From Bolinopsis microptera (taxonomy: Eukaryota; Ctenophora; Tentaculata; Lobata; Bolinopsidae): a stretch of DNA of 64,000 bases. The DNA is taken from the NCBI RefSeq assembly GCF_026151205.1, contig NC_087073.1, forward strand, positions 21,232,837 through 21,296,836, read 5' to 3'. Shown one piece after another: positions 36,501 to 47,291 of this stretch; position 1 is the first letter of the stretch, and each line of letters starts with the position of its first letter. Under the pieces are notes generated by a model, which saw only the letters and a program-made list of their open reading frames with translations, did not search any database and was not told the origin of the DNA. The position numbers and the translations under genes were made by a program.

Positions 36501-37216
36501 GCAGAGTTATTTTGATTTTAAGCGTCGAATCGGGACTCGCGAGTGCGTAAACATTTGGGCGGGGCCTAATAACTCAACAACCTGACGTCTGAGGACTTTG
36601 AAACTACGTTCTACCCCACTCAATGTGATGATTGTGAACATTTTGCTCCCCGAGTTTTGCTCCTAACTTCAATTGGAAGCTGAGTTATTTTGATTTTAAG
36701 CGCTGCAATCGCTACCCGCGAGAGCGTAAAAACAGGTTGGGGCCTAATAACTCAACAACCTGACATCTGAGGACTTTGAAATTGTGCTCTACCCTACTCA
36801 ATGTGATGATTCTGAACATTTTAATGCCCAGGATGAGCACGTAGCTCAATCAGAAGCCGAGATATCTCGTATTTAGTGTGAAAATCACGACTCGCGAGGG
36901 TAAATAAGGGTGTGGTCACATAACTCAACAACCTGATGTCTGTTGACTTTAAAATTATGCTCTACCCCCCTAAATGTGATGATTCTGAACAACTTTAAAG
37001 CCAAGCTGAGCTTCTAATTCCAATTAGAAGCGGAGTTATTTTGATTCTAAAGTTGCAAAAGCGCCAAAAAAGGGCGTGGTCAATTGCGCAAAACTGCACC
37101 ATAGCCAAAATTTCTACCCAAGCCAAATTTGTTTCTAATGGGTCCCTTGAGGTATTCCAAGTCTCAAACCCCGGGGCGGAAGTTATATAGACGGGAATGT
37201 CGTCAGATCCATGACT
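33581..37216. repeat. 3.6-kb palindrome with arms of ~172-bp satellite
   Basis: The ends are a perfect-looking inverted repeat: AGTCATGGATCTGACGACAT at 33581 and its complement ending at 37216. Going inward, both arms carry the same series of ~170-177 bp units with the block TCAGACGTCAGGTTGTTGAG in each. The left arm runs to about 35,780 and the right arm starts at about 35,855, where the orientation flips; the left arm is longer by several extra units. In the left arm the units form identical dimers of ~347 bp (34679, 35026). Repeated 67-codon frames in both arms are by-products of the satellite and show no protein features. It looks like a fold-back element whose inverted ends grew by satellite expansion. 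Confidence 0.93.
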
Positions 37217-39438
37217 ATTTAGCAGCAAAAAGACTTACGTACACTGAAAAAAATAAATAAGGTTTTTTATTTATGTCTTGGGATTAACCATATCTTCTGT
37301 TCTATACATTCAGTTCGTTATATAAAGACGGTTAACTTTGACGAAGGCTTCAACGTCTTCAATTTTGACCATTTTAAAGGCTTCGCCGTCTTTAATTCAT
37401 CGCAACCCGTCTTTAAATTTATTGGTAGAAGTAAGGTCAGTGTGTGAAATGTGCTTTATTATATATCCGATCTATTTTTAGACCTGTTGTGTCGTCTTTA
37501 ATTTTTCGATTTTGAAGCCTAGCCGTCTTTAATTTTAGTTCATTTGAAGATTTTGTCTTTATAAAGGGCGTCTTTTAAAAAACAAACTGAGTGTAATGGG
37601 CTTCATTTCGAACGAGACTGCAGTTACAGCTGATGTAAAATAGGATATTTCCCTTCTACAATTATTTGCTCATATTTGCTCACATTGAATACTTATGATA
37701 TCTCTTGGACTTCAAAATAAGCAAATTTTACTGCGACTGATATCAATGGTTATAAACGTAGATATTATCTAATTTTATTCGTTCAACGTTTAGACTATTT
37801 TAATCTAGGTCAGGTTTTTTGCTCTCTAATCTCTATGCCCCTACCTTACGTCCGTTTTCGAACCAGCAATGTTCATAGCTTCCCAAATTTTCCGCCAGCA
37901 CAATTATATCCTCTGAAGATTCGTTCAATTCGGCTTTTATTGTTGCTTCATAAAGTCTCGAGTGATATAAAAGAGACAGATGAGCCCTTTGTAGTTTCAA
38001 TTAATGGCTACAATATTTAATTGATTTGATTCAGAATACCATTGTTATTCCAAATTTGTTATTAGCAAGTTCCATATTATATATTACTAGAAAGCTCGTG
38101 GTCACAGGGAGGAAGCTAATAGTATTCATAGTTACTATGCAACTTCCTATTTCTCGTCTAATTTGCACGTGGGCGGTCGTACAGTAAGACATGTATATAA
38201 ATCGCAAAGTCATACTTATTCATGAACAGTGACTGTATAGTGTTACTTTGTTCACAGTTGTTTTTACTCATAATCTGATCCATCGATTTTCATGTTTCAA
38301 AAAGCATAATTCTTTTCAAGAGGTCTTTAAAGTGTTTTTAATCTAAACAAATAGGTAATCTTTAAGATCACGGTGACTAAAATTTATCTTATTTTCTCAG
38401 TTATCATATAATGTGATGCTGTTAAAAGCATCGTAACTCGTTCATGGGTTTGTAAATATGAATCGTATAGGATTGACAAAATCTCGAAATATCAATTTGG
38501 AGTTTAATGAGCCCAAGATAATATAAGATCCTGCAAGAACTTTATGTTTTTGTAATTAAGATCTTCCGAATCATTCCCAATATTTCGACAAGCTGTTGAT
38601 TTCTAATGGTAATTAGTTATGAAGCATGGAAAATGGATAAAACATATTATATCATACACTTTTCGTGCCCTGGCTCATTTGACATAACCGAAAAATCCTA
38701 TAAATGCACAACCACGCATATTTATGAACATAATTGTATTTAAGAAACTCCGATTCTCAACCATACTGCACGTTTTTATGTCATTCGTCGTTTTTATGTC
38801 ATTCGTCTAAAACAATGACATTTTAGCTAGTGAAAATGCCACCAATAAGATAAAGTTAAACACACGGCCTTTTTACAAAACAAAGTAATAAGTTGGGTAT
38901 TCTGTACAATTATAAACATATTTTGGAACATATTTAGCATAGTTAGTCTATTTTGTTTTGCATTGTATTGTATCAGATGCCATTGTGGAGTAGGTGGTCT
39001 CCTGCACCTTTTCCACCTTGACATAAAAGAAAAAACCTAGACATGCAACCTGCAATTCGAAGTTGATTGCAGCCCTTACAATCAACAATTTACAGTTTTT
39101 GTTAACCTCTTTGCAGCCTGCAAATGAGTTGGAATCCACCAATTTGTTTGTCTGTGGATTGCTAGACATCCAATATATATATATATAGTTTGGGATCATC
39201 AATTCAGCCTACCATCAATTAAGTACGCATTTGAAACGTTTTTATTTTGTTTACATTACTTTCCGAGGTTTATTGCTTAGAGCATTTGCTTTAAAGAACA
39301 ATTTTGTTATTTCGTTAAGATTCTGTACATCAAAAAATAGATGATTTACTTTACTCATATATATAATATATATAACTTTCTATACATCAGGTAGCGACAG
39401 CTAACAGGTCAATACCATCGTTATTTTGAAGTCACGTG
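37217..39438. other. Intergenic, upstream of the TRP channel gene
   Basis: No gene is recognised. From ~37330 to 37600, CTTCAACGTCTTCAATTTTG-like words repeat loosely. AT-rich (TATATATA) patches at ~39174 and ~39358 precede the channel gene and could include its promoter; this is not established. A CACGTG lies at 39433-39438, directly before the start codon. Confidence 0.45.
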
Positions 39439-41679
39439 ATGCCAGCAAACGGAAAACCATCGTTAAACAGAGGTAGGAGCTGCCCTATAGATATGGGAAA
39501 CAGAGGAAGGAGCTGCCCTATAGATATGGGAAACAGAGGAAGGAGCTGCCCTATAGATATGGGAAACAGAGGTAGGAGCTGCCCTATAGATATGGGAAGG
39601 GCTAGTTTTAACAATAATAGAAGAAAATCCAGCATCCGACTGCAATCTCACGAGATCGATGAATTTGAGGAAGACGACCACCTTTTTACCAAAGAAGTAA
39701 TAAGTTTTGCTGAAAAAGCGGAAGAAGATCATTTAACTCTTAAGGGACTCCTAGCAAGTTCCAAACCAAACTCAACAATTTTCATCAAAGAGGAAGGGAC
39801 AAGGCTGGAATTTTTGAAGGATCCAGCAGGCTGGATGAGTAAATACCCTGGTCACACACAAACCTTTGCTAGAGACGACCACTACATTGGTTACATGGTG
39901 GGTTTGCTAGAGATAATCATCAATAGTTCCCCCTATGGAGAAGACAGGCACGACCTTTACTCCCCGATACTTCTGCTAGAAAAAATGATTTCAAAGGAAG
40001 CTCTGATGGAACGTCGTGACCCCATGAGAACAGCCCTAAAACTGCAACACCATCTTCAGGAATATGCCCGAAAAGAGAATGACAAAAACTCTCTCTACGA
40101 TAGGAGAATCGAGAACCTGGAGAAAATTCCTGGGAAATTCGCCGTGATGCTGATAAATGCCTGCTCAACACCCATGGAAGTTACCAAACTGATGAGACTA
40201 GATGATGACACCATGTTCCTTGATGTGCTGAAGTCCAACAACACCCAACTTGTTGCATCTAAAATTTACCAGAAAGTTGTCTGGAAAACCTTCTGGGGAT
40301 CTGTTACTTCAGCCGAACAGAGTGGAGGCCAATTAATAAAACTAACTTACGCTCTAAAGAGACTTACTTTCTTTTTTGTTTGGAACTTGTCCTATCTGCC
40401 ATTGTTTCTCCTGTCACAATTCAACAGTAGGTTTAAGAAGAAAATGAAAAGAGTAGACACTGACTTCTTCTCTCCCTTCAGCTCCTACCTAGCTGACTTG
40501 CTGAACTACTGCATCCTCGTTGCCCTCTTGCTGACTGTCTCCCTGACTACTGTCCCTGACCCCACACCAGTACATCGGCTGCTCCACCAGCTCAAGACCG
40601 GCAACATTACAGCAGACAACAATCCTCAGTTTAAAGTTGAGGATGACGGTAGTATCCTCGTGAAGCTCCAAACTCCCAACATTCCTTTGTCTGAGTGGAG
40701 CTTGTGGGTTTGCATATTTTCCAGGGTCCTGACAGAGTGGTACCAAGCATACCAAAAGAAAGGCTCAGGAGCTAAAGCCAAGTTGTTAAAGTACTTCAAT
40801 AGCTTCTCCAATCTGAATGATGTTGTTTTGATATTGCTTCTGATAACGGGGATGGTATTTAAACTGTACGTGTACATTGTTTCCAATCTGTCTGGTATTT
40901 ACCATCCTATAGGCCACAACCGCATGGTATCACACAGGTTGGTATTCACCATTTACTTATACAGCACAGCAACAGTAATGGCCATGGTCCACATGCTAGA
41001 GATTTGCACAATTCACATCCCCGGGTTGGGTCCACTGCTTCGAGCTATTAGAAGAATGTTTGCGGAGATAAGCCGGGTCATGTTTCTTTTTGGCTTCTTT
41101 TTAGTTGGGTTCATAGTCCCCATGTTGAGTCTAGCATCCTGCTACCGTGCAGTTCATGGGATTGATGGAGTTGATGATAGAAATGATTTCTTCTCGTTGA
41201 AATCACTCAGCAATACAGTGCTCACTCTGATATGGTCCTTGTTCAGCGGACTAGCGTGGAGTCACAAGATTGACCTCTACAATTCCCTGGATGGAGCCCT
41301 GACATTCTTCATGGCATTCCTCCTGGTTATCTACGAGATTCTTCTCTGCAACATGTGCATGAACCTTCTCATTGCTATTATGTGTGACGCATATTCTAAG
41401 GTCAATGCGGACAAGTCTTCTCACTGGAGATTTGCTCAGTTTGAGTCCATCATGGAGTACAATGCGGTCACTAATGTGGAGGGTCACGGAATGCCCTTCC
41501 TCGTTCCCTTCTGCATTCCTTACATTGCCTTCAATCTCATCACCAAAACGTGCGAGAAGAGGCAACTCAAGAAGATAAACTCTGGGAGAAGGAATGACAA
41601 TCATTTCGCACAGTTTCTCTGTAAGTGCAGAGGAAATGAGTTTAAAAACGATGTAGGCGTGAAGACGGAGCCTACGTAG
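39439..41679 (+). CDS. TRP-family cation channel (TRPC-like), single exon
   Basis: 746 aa, without introns; an in-frame TGA at 39427-39429 makes the ATG at 39439 the likely start. The cytosolic N-terminus (1-300) starts with four 11-residue repeats (RGRSCPIDMGN) and shows no clear ankyrin repeats, which TRPC and TRPV channels usually have. FVWNLSYLPLFLL (~312) is a pre-S1 or S1 helix. Membrane segments lie at ~350-372, ~457-480, ~499-520 and ~543-566. The pore helix is TVLTLIWSLFSGLAW (~592), like the LFWSIFGL of TRPC. S6 runs to NMCMNLLIAIMCDAYSKV (~637-655), followed by a TRP-box-like WRFAQFESIMEY (~662). The S6 and TRP-box are the strongest evidence for the superfamily; placement near TRPC is tentative. 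Its neighbours give no clue to function. The lack of introns beside two intron-rich genes suggests an old retrocopy, with no poly-A tail left. Confidence 0.82.
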   Translation: MPANGKPSLNRGRSCPIDMGNRGRSCPIDMGNRGRSCPIDMGNRGRSCPIDMGRASFNNNRRKSSIRLQSHEIDEFEEDDHLFTKEVISFAEKAEEDHLTLKGLLASSKPNSTIFIKEEGTRLEFLKDPAGWMSKYPGHTQTFARDDHYIGYMVGLLEIIINSSPYGEDRHDLYSPILLLEKMISKEALMERRDPMRTALKLQHHLQEYARKENDKNSLYDRRIENLEKIPGKFAVMLINACSTPMEVTKLMRLDDDTMFLDVLKSNNTQLVASKIYQKVVWKTFWGSVTSAEQSGGQLIKLTYALKRLTFFFVWNLSYLPLFLLSQFNSRFKKKMKRVDTDFFSPFSSYLADLLNYCILVALLLTVSLTTVPDPTPVHRLLHQLKTGNITADNNPQFKVEDDGSILVKLQTPNIPLSEWSLWVCIFSRVLTEWYQAYQKKGSGAKAKLLKYFNSFSNLNDVVLILLLITGMVFKLYVYIVSNLSGIYHPIGHNRMVSHRLVFTIYLYSTATVMAMVHMLEICTIHIPGLGPLLRAIRRMFAEISRVMFLFGFFLVGFIVPMLSLASCYRAVHGIDGVDDRNDFFSLKSLSNTVLTLIWSLFSGLAWSHKIDLYNSLDGALTFFMAFLLVIYEILLCNMCMNLLIAIMCDAYSKVNADKSSHWRFAQFESIMEYNAVTNVEGHGMPFLVPFCIPYIAFNLITKTCEKRQLKKINSGRRNDNHFAQFLCKCRGNEFKNDVGVKTEPT
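39466..39597 (+). repeat. 33-bp coding repeat, 4 copies, in TRP N-terminus
   Basis: Each unit encodes RGRSCPIDMGN; copies differ only by AGGTAGGAGC / AGGAAGGAGC. In frame with the channel ORF, so expansion or contraction changes protein length without breaking it. Confidence 0.95.
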
Positions 41680-41698
41680 TACGTATGATAAGTGTACA

Positions 41699-43427
41699 AG
41701 TAATGTACAATTTATGTAACAATCTCTCCTACTGTAACACTTCCTAATGTGGAACTATGATACGTGCACAAGTAATGTACGGCTGTAGGACTATTGAGCG
41801 GAGGACTGTTGAGCGTAGGACTGTAGGTCGGACGTCGGTGAAGGTCGGAAGTAGGACTGTAGAGCAGTGTCAAATCGCCAGGGTTGGACTCTAGAGCGGC
41901 CGCCCTTATAGATCTCACAACATGAGGACTTTAGAGCGGTACGATCCTAAAATGAGGACTGTAGAGCGGTGGACAGTTGAGCGGTGGACTGTAGGCCGGT
42001 GAAGGTCGGTGAAGGTCGGAAGTAGGACTGTAGAGCAGTGTCAAATCGCCAGGGTTGGACTCTAGAGCGGCTGCCCTTATAGATCTCACAACATGAGGAC
42101 TTTAGAGCGGTACGATCCTAAAATGAGGACTGTAGAGCGGTGGACAGTTGAGCGGTGGACTGTAGGCCGGTGAAGGTCGGTGAAGGTCGGAAGTAGGACT
42201 GTTATAGAGCGGCCCTCCCATATAGATCCCATAACATGAGGACTCTAGAGCGGTACCCTCCTATAACATGAAGACTCTATAGCGGTTGAAAATTTGAAGA
42301 TTGAACACTCAACGAAGCTAAGTTATACATTGTAACTCGTGATTGATTATGGTCATGACATTCTAGGATGATAACTTTATTAAAGAGTCATGGAGTTAAT
42401 GAACATTTTCATTCGTCCCCGGATGAAGATGGGCTTCTCAGGAGGAGAAAGACTGTTAACACTCTGCATATTGTAGGTACTTGTAGAAGAGGAGTAGGAA
42501 TCGAATTTGATATACGAAAACTGGATACTCCGTGATATTTATACCATACCTTCAAAATCCTAACAAGATATCGCACTGCGATGGGATCTGATCTGAATCA
42601 GTCCCGTCACCAGATTGATGAACATGAGATATCCTTAGTAGGCGCTAAAGCGTCACGTGCGATCCTCATTCCTAAATGATCTGCACGAACTTGATCGGTA
42701 CTCTGCTTAGCGAAATCACATTGATACGAACAGTTCACTAAAATACCGAAGAAAAGTTTTACATTTTTGAGTAGCAGGGGAATATTTCAATCATTTGGAA
42801 GACGTTGAGACCGACCAATAATCTTAAATTAAGTTACACTATAATATTAGTAATAAAATATTTATAATAAGTAAATGAAAATGTTCATTAACTCCATGAC
42901 TCTTTAATAAAGTTATCATCCTAGAATGTCATGACCATAATCAATCACGAGTTACAATGTATAACTTAGCTTCGTTGAGTGTTCAATCTTCAGATTTTCA
43001 ACCGCTATAGAGTCCTCATGTTATAGGAGGGTACCGCTCTAGAGTCCTCGTGTTATAGGAGGGTACCGCTCTAGAGTCCTCATGTTATAGGAGGGTACCG
43101 CTCTAGAGTCCTCATGTTATGGGATCTATAAGGGAGGGCCGCTCTACAGTCCTACTTCCGACCTTCACCGGCCTACAGTCCACCGCTCAACAGTCCACCA
43201 CTCTACAGTCCTCATTTTAAGATCGTACCGCTCTAAAGTCCTCATGTTGTGAGATCTATAAGGGCGGCCGCTCTAGAGTCCTACCCTGGCGATTTGACAC
43301 CGCTCTACAGTCCTACTTCCGACCTTCACCGACCTACAATCCTACGCTCAACAGTCCTCCGCTCAATAGTCCTGCTCCCGTAATGTACAAATGTAACAAT
43401 CTCTCCAACTGTAACACTTCCTAATGG
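41699..43427. mobile_element. Fold-back element flanked by ~48-bp direct repeats
   Basis: The arms (about 41786-42440 and 42880-43375) are inverted copies built from a degenerate 14-bp module, GGACTGTAGAGCGG / GGACTGTTGAGCGG / GGACTCTAGAGCGG, with blocks such as GTCAAATCGCCAGGGT and TTATAGATCTCACAACATGA. The inner ~150 bp of each arm (e.g. TGTAACTCGTGATTGATTAT at ~42329) are nearly identical. The left arm has an extra duplicated ~135-bp segment. A ~440-bp middle (42440-42880) shows no gene. The whole is bracketed by direct copies of ATGTAACAATCTCTCC(T/A)ACTGTAACACTTCCTAATG at ~41713 and ~43391, too long for an ordinary target duplication. No transposase. Confidence 0.85.
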
Positions 43428-44034
43428 ATTTCAGGACACGCACGTATAATTTTATTTATAAATTTTGAAACTGATTAACATGGGCCCGACCCTCCTTGAG
43501 AATATTTTTTCTGTTGAGAAATTATAATGATATTTGTTGTTAGAATTTCTTATTACTTGCTCTAGACATGATATGAAAGCGTCTGGAACTCCGAAAAACA
43601 TGTCCCTTTTCTGAAACAACTTTTTTTTCAGGCTTTTGCTTTCAACGGTTATGTTTAAATCTTATTTTTAGATTGTATCTTTATCTATGTTGTATATTTG
43701 CTAGCAGCTTGACTGTTGAACAATTAATGCGACTTGAATTATTGCATCATTGCATCATGTGTTTTGTTTGGGTTATATTAAGAGGTTATTTTGGTTTTTA
43801 GGAATTTCGAGGGCATTTTATAATGAATTCTGCAGATTTTGTCATTTTTGAGTACTAGTCCATTATATTGACAATCGAAAATGAAAATAGTCTTTCTTAA
43901 GTAAGCCGATACGCTGGGCCTTATGTACTTGTAGTCATTTTATTTCATCTGAGATAACGTTCTGAACTCGGACAAAAAGCTTAAAATTAAGATGTGTAAA
44001 ACTTTCTCACGCTTGTAAATCCGACTCTGCTCAC
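43428..44034. other. Intergenic spacer
   Basis: About 600 bases, AT-rich, nothing recognised. Confidence 0.4.
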
Positions 44035-44146
44035 AAGTGGCATAACGTTACCATTTACGTTAAGTTGGCCTGGAAGAGGCACATTAAGCCGCCAAATCAG
44101 ACGGTCCCCCCCCCCCTCCTCAGCCAGGCCTTTTGTTACGCCACTA
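44035..44146. mobile_element. hAT-type MITE, 112 bp
   Basis: The left end AAGTGGCATAACGTTA and the right end GTTACGCCACTA are inverted versions of one terminus. The flanks CTGCTCAC and CTGCTCAT are an 8-bp target duplication with one mismatch. A C-rich run lies inside. The terminus resembles that of the larger MITE at 53668-53994 (CAGTGGCGTAAC), so both probably used the same hAT transposase. A C at the first terminal position is lacking here. Confidence 0.6.
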
Positions 44147-44885
44147 CTGCTCATCGTAATCTGATACACACACACACAATTTACAAAGTTACAAGGAGCA
44201 CGTGAAACCCCACCTAACCTGGATTACCATCCCGCCTGAAACACGCGTGACTAACTTAGCGTGTTTAATCTTGTTCCTTCCATACAGCCCCATATAACTT
44301 TAACTTCCTTCATTTTGTTGTTGTCTTTGTACGAACTGATTTAACAACCGGAATGAAAGTGTCCGTACTTTTATTAAAATTGCTTTGCCGATGAAAATAG
44401 CTTTTAAGTGGCTCGAAAATCATGAGATTTAATTGGTTTTTCCTAATCGGAATATGGATAAAAAACGGCTCCTTTTTGCTATTTTGATAATTGGGTTAAC
44501 ATACGTCATCGGGTTTTGTTTCTAACGCTCCCGTTTTTAAATTGTGAAAGCAGGTAAATATTATTTTCCGGTGCTTAATTGACTTTTGTTTGATTTATAG
44601 CTACTGAAAACGAAAAGAAGGACTAGATTGATTGAAAAAACGAAAGATATTTGCCGGTGGGTTTTTAAGTTCGCGACTATCCTTTAGTACCATTTGGCTA
44701 CTATACAAGAATATCGCGAATTTTCGTGGTAAAAAACTAGATAGTAAGATTTCAAATGTAATTTACTTACTATTGCAATGAAGAATTTTGAAATTACTCG
44801 ATCCCATTATAATTTATAGGAAGGCTTATACTGGTTTAAAGTGTCAAATAATTCTTATCTTGGTTAAATTTCAGAGATTGTAAAT

Positions 44886-47004
44886 ATGGAGCAGTACAAA
44901 ACTAACGGGAGAGAAATCAACAAGAAGTACTGTTCATTTACAGATAAATTCCCGATAATGTTGCCCCCTGCTCCCAAACAAACATACATTGATGTTTACT
45001 TAGAAGGGGATGGAAGTTCCAGCAGCCAATTTGACCAAGACAAGCGCCTGCAGGCTGATTATGAAACCGAGGTAACAGCATACCGTTCTTTAGAGATCTT
45101 GGATGAAAACATTATAGTGTTGCATGGGTTTGAATTCACTCATCACCAATTCCGACTATGGGACGTCAACCATAAAAGAGGGTCTTGTTCTAAATGTAAA
45201 AAAGCTGCAAACAGAGATGGAGAATGTGATTTTATCGTTATCGGGAAGAACTATTCAGTGGTTATAGAGGTGAAAAACTTACCTCACGATGAAAATCAGG
45301 ATGTAACAACGGACAAAGAAAAATTACTTAAAGGCTTGTTTCAGAAATCACAGAAGCAACGAGAAAGAACGGAATGTTTGATTGCCAGCATTGTGAAGCA
45401 AGTGTTCGGAGAAACCACCCCGGAACAACACAGAATACTGACTTTCTCTGCTTTTCCAAACACTCACATAAGTCTATTGCAGAACATGGATGAAGACCAC
45501 AAAAAGCAGATGATATGCCAGGAGGACTTCCGTAACTTCACTGGCTGGTGGGGTAGAAATGTAACGAAATTAATCTCTGACAATGTTGGAGATGAAATCA
45601 GCCTTAATAAACACGAAACAGTCAAAGAAATACTGTTGGCTATATGGTGTACTGATAAGAACAAGTGTGATCAACTCAAGTGTAGTTTAGGTAGATGCGT
45701 CGAGGAGATTGATGCAGAGTTGAGGAAAGGGAATATTACATTTTCGAGCAAGAACCGGGCACCGAATCCTAACGTGATAAAAGCAACTGATGTAAAAGCT
45801 GCGAATTTAAGGAACGGTCTCAACATATTTAGAGATATTATCGGGATACAGAACTTAACTGTGGAACAAGTTAACGCTTTTAATAGTGACCAGAACTTCT
45901 TGTTTATCAGCGGACCTGCAGGTTCCGGCAAGACTGTCATATTGTTGGCAAAGATCATACAATTGATCAAATCTTGGAAATCGAATGAAAAGAATGAAGT
46001 TTTGTTGTTTATTTATGGGGAAGTTAAGGACACGTTTTGTTATGTAGACGCTCTACAGAAAGCTGATATCAGTTATAGAGTGTATAAACATGATCGAGTA
46101 CAGGATAATGCGCAGGAAAACCAAGTTCAGATAATTGAGATGCCGGTTAAGGGAACTTTACCTTTTCAGTTAGACGATGTACTTCGAGGATTAAAGAGAT
46201 CAAGTAAAAGACACCTGTTTGTGGATGACTTTCAATCTGCATTGTATAATAACTATACCTCAAGGCCAAAAGCTCTACTCAAAATATTGAGAGACATATC
46301 CGTTACTAGCCCGATCTGGATGACATGTGATTTGACTCAAATAAACTGGTACCCTGGTTATCAAAACAGTAATATCATAAGCACAGTACCAGGTCTTCAT
46401 CGAAGAGATGCCCTCTAAAAGTTTAGTTTATTTGTCGCTAAATCTGAGAAATACGTTTGATATAGCTGGCATACTATTTAAGATAAGAAAAAACTTATCG
46501 GAAGAGTACAGGAACATGATTTACCCGCATCTGAAACCCGGTCATTACATACACGGGCCCCAAACTGTTATTCATGTTCTTGAGCAGAGAGTTACCAATA
46601 CCAATATGACTTTGATCTACAGAATGGTGAATAGAGAACTAGATAAACTTTGTGAGATAGGTTTCTCAAGCGGGTTGAAAGTTGGTGCTGTGGAAAGTGC
46701 TACACTGAGGTCGAGTTCCAGTTCAGTACTAAAAAATGTAAAAGAAAAACGAGTATCTAATGACATGATAGAGTACTGTGATACTATGTCTTGTAATTCA
46801 GCTGAGTTCCCAGCAGTTTTGGTGGTATACGATGTTTTTGTAGGAGGAATAGGGTCTCTCTATCTGGCGGTATCAAGAGCAAGAGTGTACTCTACTGTTA
46901 TATTGCACTCTTCATATACTAATCTATCAGAATGTCAAAATATTAATAATTTGTTACGTGAACTTGGTGCAGATGATTCTGTAAGAATAATATTATACAA
47001 CTAA
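44886..47004 (+). CDS. NERD nuclease + SF1 helicase-like protein, single exon, one frameshift
   Basis: Two overlapping frames make one protein of ~705 residues. Frame 1 (44886-46418, 510 aa) has a PD-(D/E)XK/NERD-type nuclease core at ~115-137 (CDFIVIG...VVIEVKN) and a Cys cluster (CSKCKKA..GEC) before it. A helicase Walker A (ISGPAGSGKT) follows at ~344 and a Walker B-like HLFVDDFQ at ~443. Frame 2 (from 46381, ending TAA at 47002) carries the second half: LSLNLRNTFDIA, and the motif V/VI-like EFPAVLVVYD...LYLAVSRARV. The switch must fall in 46381-46416, where both frames are open. Frame 2 keeps good motifs to its end, so a sequencing or assembly indel, a recent mutation or programmed +1 slippage are all possible. 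An AATAAA follows at 47034. Nucleic-acid processing or defence roles are known for such domain pairs; here function is inference. Confidence 0.75.
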
Positions 47005-47033
47005 TGCCAGCGGTTCTCATTGATTTTTAAATA

Positions 47034-47039
47034 TAATAA
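47034..47039 (+). promoter_or_regulatory. Polyadenylation signal AATAAA of the helicase gene
   Basis: AATAAA 30 bases after the TAA at 47002-47004. On the other strand an AATAAA at 47075-47070 can serve the convergent V-ATPase H gene, so the two 3' ends nearly meet or overlap. Confidence 0.6.
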
Positions 47040-47291
47040 AAAATTCAAATTCAGAAATTATTTCAAGTGTTTATTATATCATTATAATTTGTATCAACTG
47101 CCGTTGATGTAATCATTTTATGAAAAGCCCGAATGAATAGCATCGAAAAGAAAAGAAATGGTGTTTACTTGAGAGATAACACTCCAACTGTATACTCATT
47201 ACTTAATACTTATGTTAGCAAAAATTGTAATATTTTAGAAATTGATGATGAATGATCCAGTCATAAGTATAACGGTTAATTTGAAAATATG

